Origin: Cerasibacillus sp036516575
GTDB lineage: Bacteria; Bacillota; Bacilli; Bacillales; Amphibacillaceae
Reading direction: 5' to 3'
Length of the DNA: 64,000 nucleotides
Assembly (NCBI RefSeq): GCF_036516575.1
Contig: NZ_DATBTY010000080.1
Location: forward strand, 8,698-72,697
The notes below the pieces were generated by a model. The model saw only the letters and a list, made by a program, of their open reading frames with translations, was not told where the DNA came from and ran no database searches. The translations under genes and the position numbers were made by a program. This document shows, in pieces, positions 8,046 through 15,326 of this stretch; position 1 is the first letter of the stretch; every line of letters starts with the position of its first letter.

Positions 8046-9992
8046 ATGTCCACTAAAATAGAACCTATCCATCGTAATATACTTAACCATCTAACTGATT
8101 CCATTCTATTTGTAGATCGTCATGGACAAATTATTGGTGGAAATAAACAAGCTTACACCATTTTGAATATAGAACAAGAGAATCTTATAGTTGATTATTA
8201 TCTCGATTTCAATAAGATGTTAAATCACCTAAATCGCCGGATTATTTTAGAACATAAAAGGGTATTTGGCTTTAATTTAGAAGTGATGCTAATTAAATTT
8301 AAACCTGATTTTTATTGCCTTATTATGACACAACCGTCTCTTGAAGAAACGGCGAGTGATGTAAAGCAACTGTTAAAAACATATATGCATCATTACCCTG
8401 AAGGAATTGTTATGTATAATAAACGGGAGATAATTGACTTCGATTATGTATTTTGTTCATTGTTTGGCTATTCCTATGGTGAAATGAAGGGTAAAAAATG
8501 GCAAGATTTATTATTCCCCCATAGTCTAGAAAAATGGTTACAACAAAAAATGATAAACGGAGATACTGGAATTGTTGTTTCAGCCAAGCGAAAAGATGGT
8601 ACTATGTTTTACCTAGAATGTACTGTCTATTGCTATCAAAACAGTGATGAGGCAATTTATATCGCGATTGTAAGAGATGTTACTCAACGCATTGCAAATG
8701 AAAAGCGGATGGAATATATGGCTTATTATGATGAACTGACTGATTTGCCTAATCGCCATTTTTTTCATAAAACCTTAGAAGGGGCAATAAAAGAGGCTAA
8801 AGAAAACGATGAACAGATTGCAGTTTATGTCATGGACGTTAATTACTTTAAAGAAATTAATGATACACTTGGATATGCGTTTGGTGATCAGTTACTTAAG
8901 GCTTGTGCAAGACGATTAAAAAAACTATTAGAGCCAGATAAGTTTGTTGCTCGTCTGGGTGGAGATGAATTTTTATTTTTATTACGTGAAACAAATCAAA
9001 CAAAAACAGTCTCACTAGCTGAACGGCTCATTAATGAGTTCAAACATCCTGTAGAAATTGAAAACTATGAGATTTATTTATCGGTTAGTATCGGGATTAG
9101 CATTTTTCCTGAAAATGGTAATCACGCATCCGAACTAATTAGAAATGCTGATTCTGCATTATATGTGATTAGAGCAAATCAAACGAACAGCTTCAATATA
9201 TTTGACAACTCAATCACTGAAAACTTTCGAAAAATGCTAACGATGGAATATGAGTTACGAAAAGCCTTGCATGAGAATCAGTTTGAATTACATTATCAAC
9301 CACAAAAATGTTTAAAAACTGAATGTGTCATTGGTTTGGAAGCCTTAATACGTTGGCGCCATCCAATTAGAGGCATGATTTCGCCGGGTGAGTTTATCCC
9401 ATTAGCCGAAAAAACAGGATTAATTATTGAAATTGGTGATTGGGTCCTACGTGAGGCTTGCAGACAGAATAAGCAATGGCAAGAAGATGGTCACCCTCCT
9501 CTTGTGGTTAGCGTTAATTTATCACCAAAACAACTTTATCAAGATAAACTGCTTAATCGATTAGAGAAAATATTAGATGAAACGAAGTTAGATCCGCGTT
9601 TTTTAGAACTAGAAATTACAGAAAATATTGCGATGACAAATGAAACACATATTTTGAATATGTTAACAGATATTAGGAAATTGGGTGTCAATGTCTCAAT
9701 TGATGATTTTGGTACCGGTTATTCATCATTTCGTTATTTAAGTATTTTTCCCATTAATAAAATCAAGATAGACCGGATGTTTATGGATGAAAATAAACAA
9801 CGTAATCAAGCAATTGTTAAGTCGATTATTAATATGTCACACTCATTAGATATGAAGGTCATTGCAGAAGGTGTAGAGACAAAGGAGCAGATATGCTTTT
9901 TACAACGGGAAAATTGTGACGAAATTCAGGGCTTCTATTTTTCTAAACCTTTGCCGCCGTCGCAAGTGACACAATTTTTGCAGGGTAGATAA
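8046..9992 (+). CDS. PAS-PAS-GGDEF-EAL cyclic-di-GMP enzyme
   Basis: A 648-aa soluble sensor enzyme: a PAS-like N-terminus (about 1-100), a second PAS (about 110-220), a GGDEF domain (about 225-395) and an EAL domain (about 405-645). The cyclase motif GGDEF at 305-309 is intact. In the phosphodiesterase domain EAL (432-434), DDFGTGYSS, KIDR and IAEGVET are all present, so both activities look possible. The inhibitory I-site (RxxD upstream of GGDEF) reads LEPD, lacking the arginine, so product inhibition may be lost. It starts 16 nt after ktrD and is probably co-transcribed with it. There are no transmembrane segments. Confidence 0.9.
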   Translation: MSTKIEPIHRNILNHLTDSILFVDRHGQIIGGNKQAYTILNIEQENLIVDYYLDFNKMLNHLNRRIILEHKRVFGFNLEVMLIKFKPDFYCLIMTQPSLEETASDVKQLLKTYMHHYPEGIVMYNKREIIDFDYVFCSLFGYSYGEMKGKKWQDLLFPHSLEKWLQQKMINGDTGIVVSAKRKDGTMFYLECTVYCYQNSDEAIYIAIVRDVTQRIANEKRMEYMAYYDELTDLPNRHFFHKTLEGAIKEAKENDEQIAVYVMDVNYFKEINDTLGYAFGDQLLKACARRLKKLLEPDKFVARLGGDEFLFLLRETNQTKTVSLAERLINEFKHPVEIENYEIYLSVSIGISIFPENGNHASELIRNADSALYVIRANQTNSFNIFDNSITENFRKMLTMEYELRKALHENQFELHYQPQKCLKTECVIGLEALIRWRHPIRGMISPGEFIPLAEKTGLIIEIGDWVLREACRQNKQWQEDGHPPLVVSVNLSPKQLYQDKLLNRLEKILDETKLDPRFLELEITENIAMTNETHILNMLTDIRKLGVNVSIDDFGTGYSSFRYLSIFPINKIKIDRMFMDENKQRNQAIVKSIINMSHSLDMKVIAEGVETKEQICFLQRENCDEIQGFYFSKPLPPSQVTQFLQGR

Positions 9993-10104
9993 ATGTCATT
10001 TTTAAAATACTTTATCGAAACCCAATTCCTTGATATGATATAGAAGAGACGAGTTCATGTCATAAGTTGGAAATTGATATGTCGATATTAGGAGGTGCAC
10101 AGAC

Positions 10105-10213
10105 ATGTTAGAGATTTTAATGGGTGCTGTTTGTGTTGTTATTTTAGTTTTTAGTGCTGGGAGCTGCCTATTTGACCACGAATAGTAAAAAAAGTCAAGG
10201 TCCATACCGTTAA
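10105..10213 (+). pseudogene. frameshifted small membrane-peptide gene
   Basis: A strong ribosome site (AGGAGGTG) precedes an ATG at 10105. As written, the frame gives a 26-aa peptide (stop at 10183-10185) that is hydrophobic and then turns polar. Removing one T from the run at 10148-10152 continues the frame through a second hydrophobic stretch (LVLGAAYLTTNSKKSQGPYR) to a TAA at 10211-10213. The 35-aa restored product is a plausible small membrane protein, so the observed form is probably a one-base frameshift or a sequencing error. Its 3' end overlaps the terminator stem shared with the signal peptidase gene. Confidence 0.5.
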
Positions 10214-10228
10214 ATGTATGGACCTTGA
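10195..10228 (-). terminator. terminator of signal peptidase gene
   Basis: A perfect 13-bp stem, TCAAGGTCCATAC (10195-10207) with GTATGGACCTTGA (10216-10228). Read on the minus strand it is followed by a long T run, so it mainly serves the signal peptidase gene; it may also stop plus-strand transcripts. Confidence 0.85.
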
Positions 10229-10229
10229 T

Positions 10230-10754
10230 TTATCTGGTAAATGACCATTCGCTAAAGGGATAGATAATAAATTCTGAACGGCCAATAATTTCTTGTTTAT
10301 TAATAAATCCTAACCCATTTCGACTATCTTTACTTCTTGCTCGATTATCACCTAAAACGAAGTAACTTTCTTCTGGAATTTCAATAGGTCCGAAATTACC
10401 TGTTCGTTTTTGCATATCTTCTGAAAGAAAACTTTGTTGATAAGCTTTCTCGTTAATATATAGAATATGGTCTTTTACCTCAATCGTTTCGCCAGGTAAA
10501 CCGACAATTCGTTTGACATAATTTTTTAAGGGACGCTGAATGATGACAATATCTTCGCGAGCGGGTTCTCCAATAATGTAAACTGCTTTATTAAAGATGA
10601 CTCTTTCTCCGTTTTCTAAAGCAGGAAACATGCTGTCACCGTCAACAATTGAAGTCGCAAAAACAAATGATCTAAGAAATAGGGCAATGAGTACAGCGAT
10701 TAAAAATGCTTTAAACCATCCAATAAATTCTTCTTTAAATTTCTTCTTTGACAA
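10230..10754 (-). CDS. sipS: type I signal peptidase
   Basis: Removes signal peptides from secreted proteins at the outer face of the membrane. About 174 aa: one N-terminal membrane anchor, the nucleophile serine in DGDSMFPA (Ser41) and the general-base lysine in NYVKRIVGLPGE (Lys81), followed by the conserved GDNRARSKDSR box. An ATG at 10763 directly abuts AAAGGG and is unlikely to be used; TTG at 10754, 9 nt away, fits better. The paralog designation (SipS, T, U or V) cannot be decided from sequence alone. It is monocistronic and divergent from the Spo0E-like gene. Confidence 0.92.
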   Translation of the reverse strand: MSKKKFKEEFIGWFKAFLIAVLIALFLRSFVFATSIVDGDSMFPALENGERVIFNKAVYIIGEPAREDIVIIQRPLKNYVKRIVGLPGETIEVKDHILYINEKAYQQSFLSEDMQKRTGNFGPIEIPEESYFVLGDNRARSKDSRNGLGFINKQEIIGRSEFIIYPFSEWSFTR

Positions 10755-10818
10755 TCGTGACATCCCTTTCGCAGATAATAACGTCCATTATTCATTAAAT
10801 AGTCAAAAACAACCTAAA

Positions 10819-10841
10819 TTTAAAGGTTTTAAACCTTTAAA
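10819..10841. repeat. perfect inverted repeat in sip/Spo0E intergenic region
   Basis: TTTAAAGGTTT (10819-10829), one T, then AAACCTTTAAA (10831-10841): 11-bp arms without mismatch. It is about 65 bases upstream of the signal peptidase start and 120 bases upstream of the Spo0E-like gene. It could be an operator or an RNA hairpin; no known regulator assignment is possible. Confidence 0.5.
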
Positions 10842-10961
10842 ATAGGGGTAAGAGATAATTAGTAACATATCTTACCAATATATCATATCATAGCTTGTTC
10901 CTTGTTTCTATTTGTTAGGTTACTGCACCATTAAATCCACTGTTTAAGGAGGTATACTAAC

Positions 10962-11171
10962 TTGTATAAGACATCCCTACTCCTTCAAAAGATTGAGCAA
11001 CTCAGAGATGATATGCAGGTAATGGCAAGAAAACAAGGTTATACTAGTCCAGAATCATTAGCCCTTAGTAAAAAATTAGATCATCTATTAAATATATATT
11101 CGGGATGTGTTAAATTAAACGATAAGTATTCAGAAGATTCACCTACATCAGATTGGCAGGGCGTTTTTTGA
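10962..11171 (+). CDS. Spo0E-like aspartyl-phosphate phosphatase
   Basis: A 69-aa helical hairpin protein with the Spo0E family signature: serine followed by the xxLDxLLNxY block (SKKLDHLLNIY). Family members dephosphorylate Spo0A~P and so restrain entry into sporulation. The start is a TTG with AAGGAGGT about 8 nt upstream. The tail after residue 50 is polar and unlike B. subtilis Spo0E, so the particular paralog (YnzD or YisI type) is not assigned. Confidence 0.82.
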   Translation: MYKTSLLLQKIEQLRDDMQVMARKQGYTSPESLALSKKLDHLLNIYSGCVKLNDKYSEDSPTSDWQGVF

Positions 11172-11240
11172 GAAAGGTGTTTCAAAAACTAAAATATTGG
11201 GAATACTCCAAGTAGAAGACATGAAAGGGTGACTAAATAT

Positions 11241-11378
11241 ATGAGAAACAATAAATTAAGTTATGAAGAATTAGTTGAAAAGTATAAGCAAGAATTAATG
11301 GCCGATGCTGAGAAGATTGAGCAGATTGAGCGTCGCATGGAGGAAAGATTGGCAAGTAAACTTGATCAACATGAATAA
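11241..11378 (+). CDS. FbpB-like small protein
   Basis: A 45-aa charged, helical protein with the pattern SYEELVEKYKQELMAD...IEQIERRMEER, which resembles FbpB-type small basic proteins of Bacillus (iron-sparing response, working with the FsrA RNA). Unlike typical FbpB it is not strongly basic, and no Fur box is visible upstream, so the iron link is only inferred from resemblance. It follows the Spo0E-like gene by 69 nt and ends at its own terminator. Confidence 0.55.
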   Translation: MRNNKLSYEELVEKYKQELMADAEKIEQIERRMEERLASKLDQHE

Positions 11379-11386
11379 GTTATTAG

Positions 11387-11420
11387 AAGTAGGGAGCACA
11401 TTTCCCTACTTCAATAATTT
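11387..11420 (+). terminator. terminator after FbpB-like gene
   Basis: Stem AAGTAGGGA (11387-11395) with TCCCTACTT (11403-11411), then a T-rich tract. Confidence 0.7.
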
Positions 11421-11434
11421 GTTTTATGTGATGT

Positions 11435-12319
11435 TTAAGCAGTACTTCTAAATGTTGAGCGATGGATTAAAATGACAGCGCCCAGGATACAAATCATACC
11501 AATCATTTGCATGAAGGAAAAAGGCTCCCGGAAAACAAAAATACCAATTAATGTCGCCACGACCGGTTCAACAGTTGTTAATATGGAAGCTTTTGATGCT
11601 TCGGTGTACTGTAATCCAATTGTATAGATCATATAAGCTACTGCGGTTGGTAATAATCCGAGTCCAAAGCCGTAAAAGATGACCTCTCTTTGTAAAAGTA
11701 GTGGTAATTTCTCAGATGGAAAAAAGGGTAGTAATGTCAGACTCGCTATCAAAAATGTATATGTTGTAATGGTTAAACTTGAATATTTTTGTAAAGCGAA
11801 TTTGCTAAAAATGCTATATAATGCATAACCAAATCCAGCACCTAAGCCAAATAGAATACCAATTGGTGTAATGGAACTCATTTCAAAAGGCGATAATCCA
11901 ACAACAAAAAAAATACCAATGAGTGTAATGAAGAGAGCAATGAGCTTATGCTTCGTTAGTTGTTCTTGAAATAAGAATATAGACAATACTATCACAAAGG
12001 CTGGTGCAGTATAAAGCAATGCTGATGCAATTGGAATCGTAGACAGCTCAATAGCTTTGAATAAGGAATAATTAAAGAAGATGATACTAATGACACCAGT
12101 ACCAATAAAATATTTTAAATCTGTCCATTTATGTAGTTTTAATTCATTCCGTGAAAAGAATAGCATCATGATGATAAGAATAATGCTTGATGTCAATGCT
12201 CTAATTAAAACGACTTCCATTGCTGTAAATCCGAGTGCATATAGATGCTTAACATACCAACTAATCGTTCCCCAAAATATGGCCCCTAAAATAATGAATA
12301 TAAATGCCTTTCGATTCAT
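11435..12319 (-). CDS. EamA/DMT superfamily transporter
   Basis: A 294-aa protein with ten predicted transmembrane helices in two EamA repeats (about 5-140 and 150-285), the usual length for the 10-TMS drug/metabolite exporter family. The substrate cannot be read from sequence; relatives export amino acids, nucleosides or other small metabolites. It ends in a short basic tail. A GGGGGG-containing ribosome site precedes the ATG. It appears to be a single-gene unit. Confidence 0.88.
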   Translation of the reverse strand: MNRKAFIFIILGAIFWGTISWYVKHLYALGFTAMEVVLIRALTSSIILIIMMLFFSRNELKLHKWTDLKYFIGTGVISIIFFNYSLFKAIELSTIPIASALLYTAPAFVIVLSIFLFQEQLTKHKLIALFITLIGIFFVVGLSPFEMSSITPIGILFGLGAGFGYALYSIFSKFALQKYSSLTITTYTFLIASLTLLPFFPSEKLPLLLQREVIFYGFGLGLLPTAVAYMIYTIGLQYTEASKASILTTVEPVVATLIGIFVFREPFSFMQMIGMICILGAVILIHRSTFRSTA

Positions 12320-12449
12320 TAAATCCCCCCATTTCTAAAAAACGAATTATCTATCTTAATCCTATCAAAAACCTAAATATTTACAAAATATTATGTATAA
12401 AAGTGGTTTATTCTGTTTAAACTGATGGATAGATTGGGGAGATTAAAAG

Positions 12450-12764
12450 ATGTTCTATGTCACATTTTTTGGTATCAGTGATATTGATCTTGTTTATAGC
12501 TTTATTTTTTTGGGGATACTCGCAAGTTATTTTATTATGAAACCGTTAATAAATATCATTCTGACACTTCAATTAAGACGGTTACTCCATTATATTTTAA
12601 GTAGTTTATTATTTTTCACATGTTATTTTGGAGCGGGATTGTGGTTGAAAGATTGGCAGGATATTATTTTTGGCCAATTGAAATTTACTTTTCAACTCGT
12701 AGCTTTATTCGGAGGTATTTTGTTAATCCTATATATTTTTAGAGAGATTAGCAGACGCGTCTAG
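12450..12764 (+). CDS. unknown three-helix membrane protein
   Basis: A 104-aa protein that I do not recognise. It has three hydrophobic segments (about residues 13-32, 45-63 and 78-98), a basic ending (REISRRV), and a WLKDW segment between helices two and three. TGGGGAGA lies about 7 nt before the ATG, which supports real expression. It stands alone between the divergent EamA gene and the convergent ykyB gene. Confidence 0.6.
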   Translation: MFYVTFFGISDIDLVYSFIFLGILASYFIMKPLINIILTLQLRRLLHYILSSLLFFTCYFGAGLWLKDWQDIIFGQLKFTFQLVALFGGILLILYIFREISRRV

Positions 12765-12845
12765 AGTAATTGTAGAGGAGCAATCATTACGTTTACGAGA
12801 TACCTTGCAATCAATGAATAGCGAGAGAAGAAATAGGCATATTTG

Positions 12846-12876
12846 AACGGGAAGGTTTTTAATGTCTTCCCGTTTC
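12846..12876. terminator. hairpin between unknown membrane gene and ykyB
   Basis: Stem AACGGGAAG (12846-12854) with CTTCCCGTT (12866-12874) in a convergent gap. T tracts are weak on both sides, so termination strength is uncertain. Confidence 0.45.
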
Positions 12877-12878
12877 CA

Positions 12879-13349
12879 TTATCGTCTTTGTTTTCTTCTA
12901 GTTGGAGGCCATTCCATTTTCCCGAGAGAAGAAGGCGTATAATAAGAGGAATAACGTTTATTTTTTGGCTTTTTTTCTTGTTTCGGTTTCCAATTAATAT
13001 ATTGATAAACAATACGTTTCGCTTTTGATAATGACATTTTTGTCCGGGGGTTACGATAACTATGATCTAATTTCCCTAAATGCTTTAGGTCGTTAAAGTC
13101 TTCTTTTGATGGTGGAATGTGGAAATAGTAATTATCGATTTTTATTAATAAGGTAGAATGTTGATTACTATATTTTGGATTATCGGAAAAGTGTAGCCCA
13201 ATCTTTTCTGCTTTGTTTTCCCTTAATAGTTTAAGAATGGATTCCTTCTTTATATAATATAAATGTTGTGGTTCAAGTGCTGTTTTAGCATGGCGATTAA
13301 TCGTGTAGATAGCTTGTGCCAGTTCTTGTACTTGTTCCTTTTCCGGCAT
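12879..13349 (-). CDS. ykyB: YkyB family protein
   Basis: A 156-aa protein matching YkyB: ELAQAIYTINRHAKTA at the N-terminus, then KIGLHFS and a NYYFHIPPSKEDF block. The last 35 residues are very basic and low in complexity. Function is unknown. In B. subtilis ykyB is also close to ykuE, so synteny supports the call; here the MFS gene has moved to the other side of ykuE. GGGGGTGA precedes the ATG. Confidence 0.85.
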   Translation of the reverse strand: MPEKEQVQELAQAIYTINRHAKTALEPQHLYYIKKESILKLLRENKAEKIGLHFSDNPKYSNQHSTLLIKIDNYYFHIPPSKEDFNDLKHLGKLDHSYRNPRTKMSLSKAKRIVYQYINWKPKQEKKPKNKRYSSYYTPSSLGKMEWPPTRRKQRR

Positions 13350-13449
13350 GGTATCACCCCCTCATATATTAAAGTGTTGAAAGTTTAAAATTATTTTACA
13401 AACTATATATATCGTATCGTAAAGATTGTTTCATAGCAAACGATTCTAA

Positions 13450-14304
13450 TCAAATTGTTTTATGCTTTAATTGATAAACGTGTATTTCGGGTGTACATAA
13501 GAAACGAAAAGGAAGACGGGTTGTACCTATCCCACGATTAACAAACAATGTAAAATCATCAGTCACTTGATATCGGCCTTCAGTATATTTCTTTGCATAA
13601 ATGGGTGTATAGAGATGACCAAAAAATGGCAAGCGAACTTGCCCCCCATGGCTATGTCCTGACAGTTGTACGTCAACTGAATAATGTTTAGCATATTTAG
13701 CTAGATCGGGCTCATGGGCTAGTAGAATCGTAAAAAGATTAGAATCATTGTTTTTAAGTGCACCATCTATGTCTGGTTTACCTAATATGGCGTCATCAAT
13801 CCCAGCCAAAATAATCTCTTCTTGATTATGGTTAATGCGTGTATGTGTATTTTGTAATAAATGAAAGTCCGCATCTTTCATAAACTTTTTAAGAATGTCC
13901 GTTCCGTATCCCCCGTGGTCATGATTACCATAAATCCAATATTTTCCATAGGGTGCTACAAGTGATTTTAATAATCCGTTCAGTTCGTTATTCCAATGAA
14001 ACTGATGTGGACGATCAACGAAATCGCCAGTAAATACAATTAAATCTGGTTGTAATTGATTAATTTTATCGATTAACTTACTAAATTGTTCTGTTGTATA
14101 GTGGAAGCCGATGTGTGTATCGGAAAACTGAACGATCTTAAATTGATTAAATGCTGGTGGTATTTTGTGAGATGTGATTGTCTCGTGTTGGATATGTAGA
14201 CGATTCGGTTCAATATGTCTAGCATAATAGTAAGAACCACTACCTAAACCAATTAATAACAGCCCACTACCAATCATCCGCTTAATAAATGTTCGTCTAT
14301 TCAT
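13450..14304 (-). CDS. ykuE: YkuE-type metallophosphoesterase, Tat-exported
   Basis: A 284-aa calcineurin-like phosphoesterase with a twin-arginine signal peptide (NRRTFIKRMIG followed by a hydrophobic stretch). Metal ligands are visible in order: DTHIGFH, GDFVDR, GNHDHGGYG and GHSHGGQ. In B. subtilis YkuE is exported by TatAyCy and associates with the cell wall; its substrate is not settled. It is followed by ykyB on the same strand at 100 nt. Confidence 0.92.
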   Translation of the reverse strand: MNRRTFIKRMIGSGLLLIGLGSGSYYYARHIEPNRLHIQHETITSHKIPPAFNQFKIVQFSDTHIGFHYTTEQFSKLIDKINQLQPDLIVFTGDFVDRPHQFHWNNELNGLLKSLVAPYGKYWIYGNHDHGGYGTDILKKFMKDADFHLLQNTHTRINHNQEEIILAGIDDAILGKPDIDGALKNNDSNLFTILLAHEPDLAKYAKHYSVDVQLSGHSHGGQVRLPFFGHLYTPIYAKKYTEGRYQVTDDFTLFVNRGIGTTRLPFRFLCTPEIHVYQLKHKTI

Positions 14305-14563
14305 AGATTTAACCTCATTTAATTTATATTCTTGAAAAAGCCATTAAATAAACTAAATATCCCTTTTTAAAATTATACATGATAATAAACAATAATTATA
14401 GATGAAGTTTCAATGAAGCGACGTCATTGTTTTTTGTTTTTTAAAAGTTTTTAGAAAAGACAGGTGGATAAAATTTGGTTAATACCATTATTATGATAAA
14501 CTATAAGGGGTGATAACCTCTTTCTTTCGACATGTTCATTTTTAGTAAAGGGGGAATTTACAA

Positions 14564-15022
14564 ATGAATACAATGGAAGACAAAGCTTCAATGTCACAAA
14601 TTACAGTTAAAGATTTAATGATTCCATCTGAGAAGGTGGCACATGTGCAGACAAATAATCCATTGGAACACGCTTTACTAGTCCTCGTAAAAACTGGCTA
14701 TTCAGCCGTACCTGTCTTAAATGCTTCATATCAATTAGAAGGAGTTATTGGTAAATCAATTATTTTGAATGAGACCCTTGGGCTTGAACGCTTTGAATTT
14801 GAAAGGCTTTCCGAAATAACAGTTGAAGAGGTCATGGATACAGATATACCCGTATTACATGAACACCATTCCTACATAGAAGGATTGAAGGCGGTTATAA
14901 ATTATCCATTTATTTGCATTGTTGATAATGATCGACATTTTGATGGTATATTAACACGAAGGGGAATATTAAAACAAGCAAGAAATAATTATTATTTAAC
15001 TAATCAAACGACATATCAATAG
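14564..15022 (+). CDS. darB: c-di-AMP-binding CBS protein DarB/CbpB
   Basis: A 152-aa protein with two CBS motifs (about residues 15-75 and 85-145), matching DarB (YkuL) of B. subtilis and CbpB of Listeria. Without c-di-AMP, DarB binds and stimulates the (p)ppGpp synthetase Rel and also pyruvate carboxylase; c-di-AMP binding blocks this, linking K+ status to metabolism. Both KtrC and pyruvate carboxylase genes are also in this window. GGGGGAA lies 8 nt before the ATG. The neighbour ykuE supports the synteny. Confidence 0.9.
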   Translation: MNTMEDKASMSQITVKDLMIPSEKVAHVQTNNPLEHALLVLVKTGYSAVPVLNASYQLEGVIGKSIILNETLGLERFEFERLSEITVEEVMDTDIPVLHEHHSYIEGLKAVINYPFICIVDNDRHFDGILTRRGILKQARNNYYLTNQTTYQ

Positions 15023-15081
15023 AAGGTGGGGCAATGGAGGTTTTATCAAAGAAAAATCTGAACGAATGCACATTCACCGCT

Positions 15082-15224
15082 TTGGAAATACACTTCGCTT
15101 TTTAGCGGGCGACCGGTGAGCCTCCTCGTGCTAACGCACTCCGGGGGTCTCACCGATACCTTTTATCCTGCGACGGACAGAGCGTGGCCGTACCTAGCCG
15201 ACCGGGGTCCTCGTTTATTTCCAA
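15082..15224. repeat. Bacillaceae intergenic repeat, copy A, with terminal inverted repeats
   Basis: A locally GC-rich block bounded by TTGGAAATA (15082-15090) and TATTTCCAA (15216-15224). Inside it are the typical elements CGCTTTTTAGCGGGCG, GGTGAGCCTCCTCG and GGGGGTCTCACCGAT; GGTGAG and CTCACC are themselves an internal inverted pair. From memory, closely similar blocks are dispersed between genes in many Bacillaceae genomes. It has no coding capacity that I believe. Its structure suggests a non-autonomous mobile repeat or a structured RNA. Confidence 0.65.
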
Positions 15225-15326
15225 CGCTATAATAGTACAATGTTCGACCTTAGAGTTGGGCATATTATTTTTGTCCCGATTTCTAATCGCCTTTTTGTAA
15301 AATATGTTGTTAGAGCAGGGATGTTT

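Noticed and set aside
14526..14533. Spo0A box (TTCGACA) upstream of darB
   Set aside because: A single 7-mer match is expected by chance at this frequency; no second box or supporting promoter arrangement.
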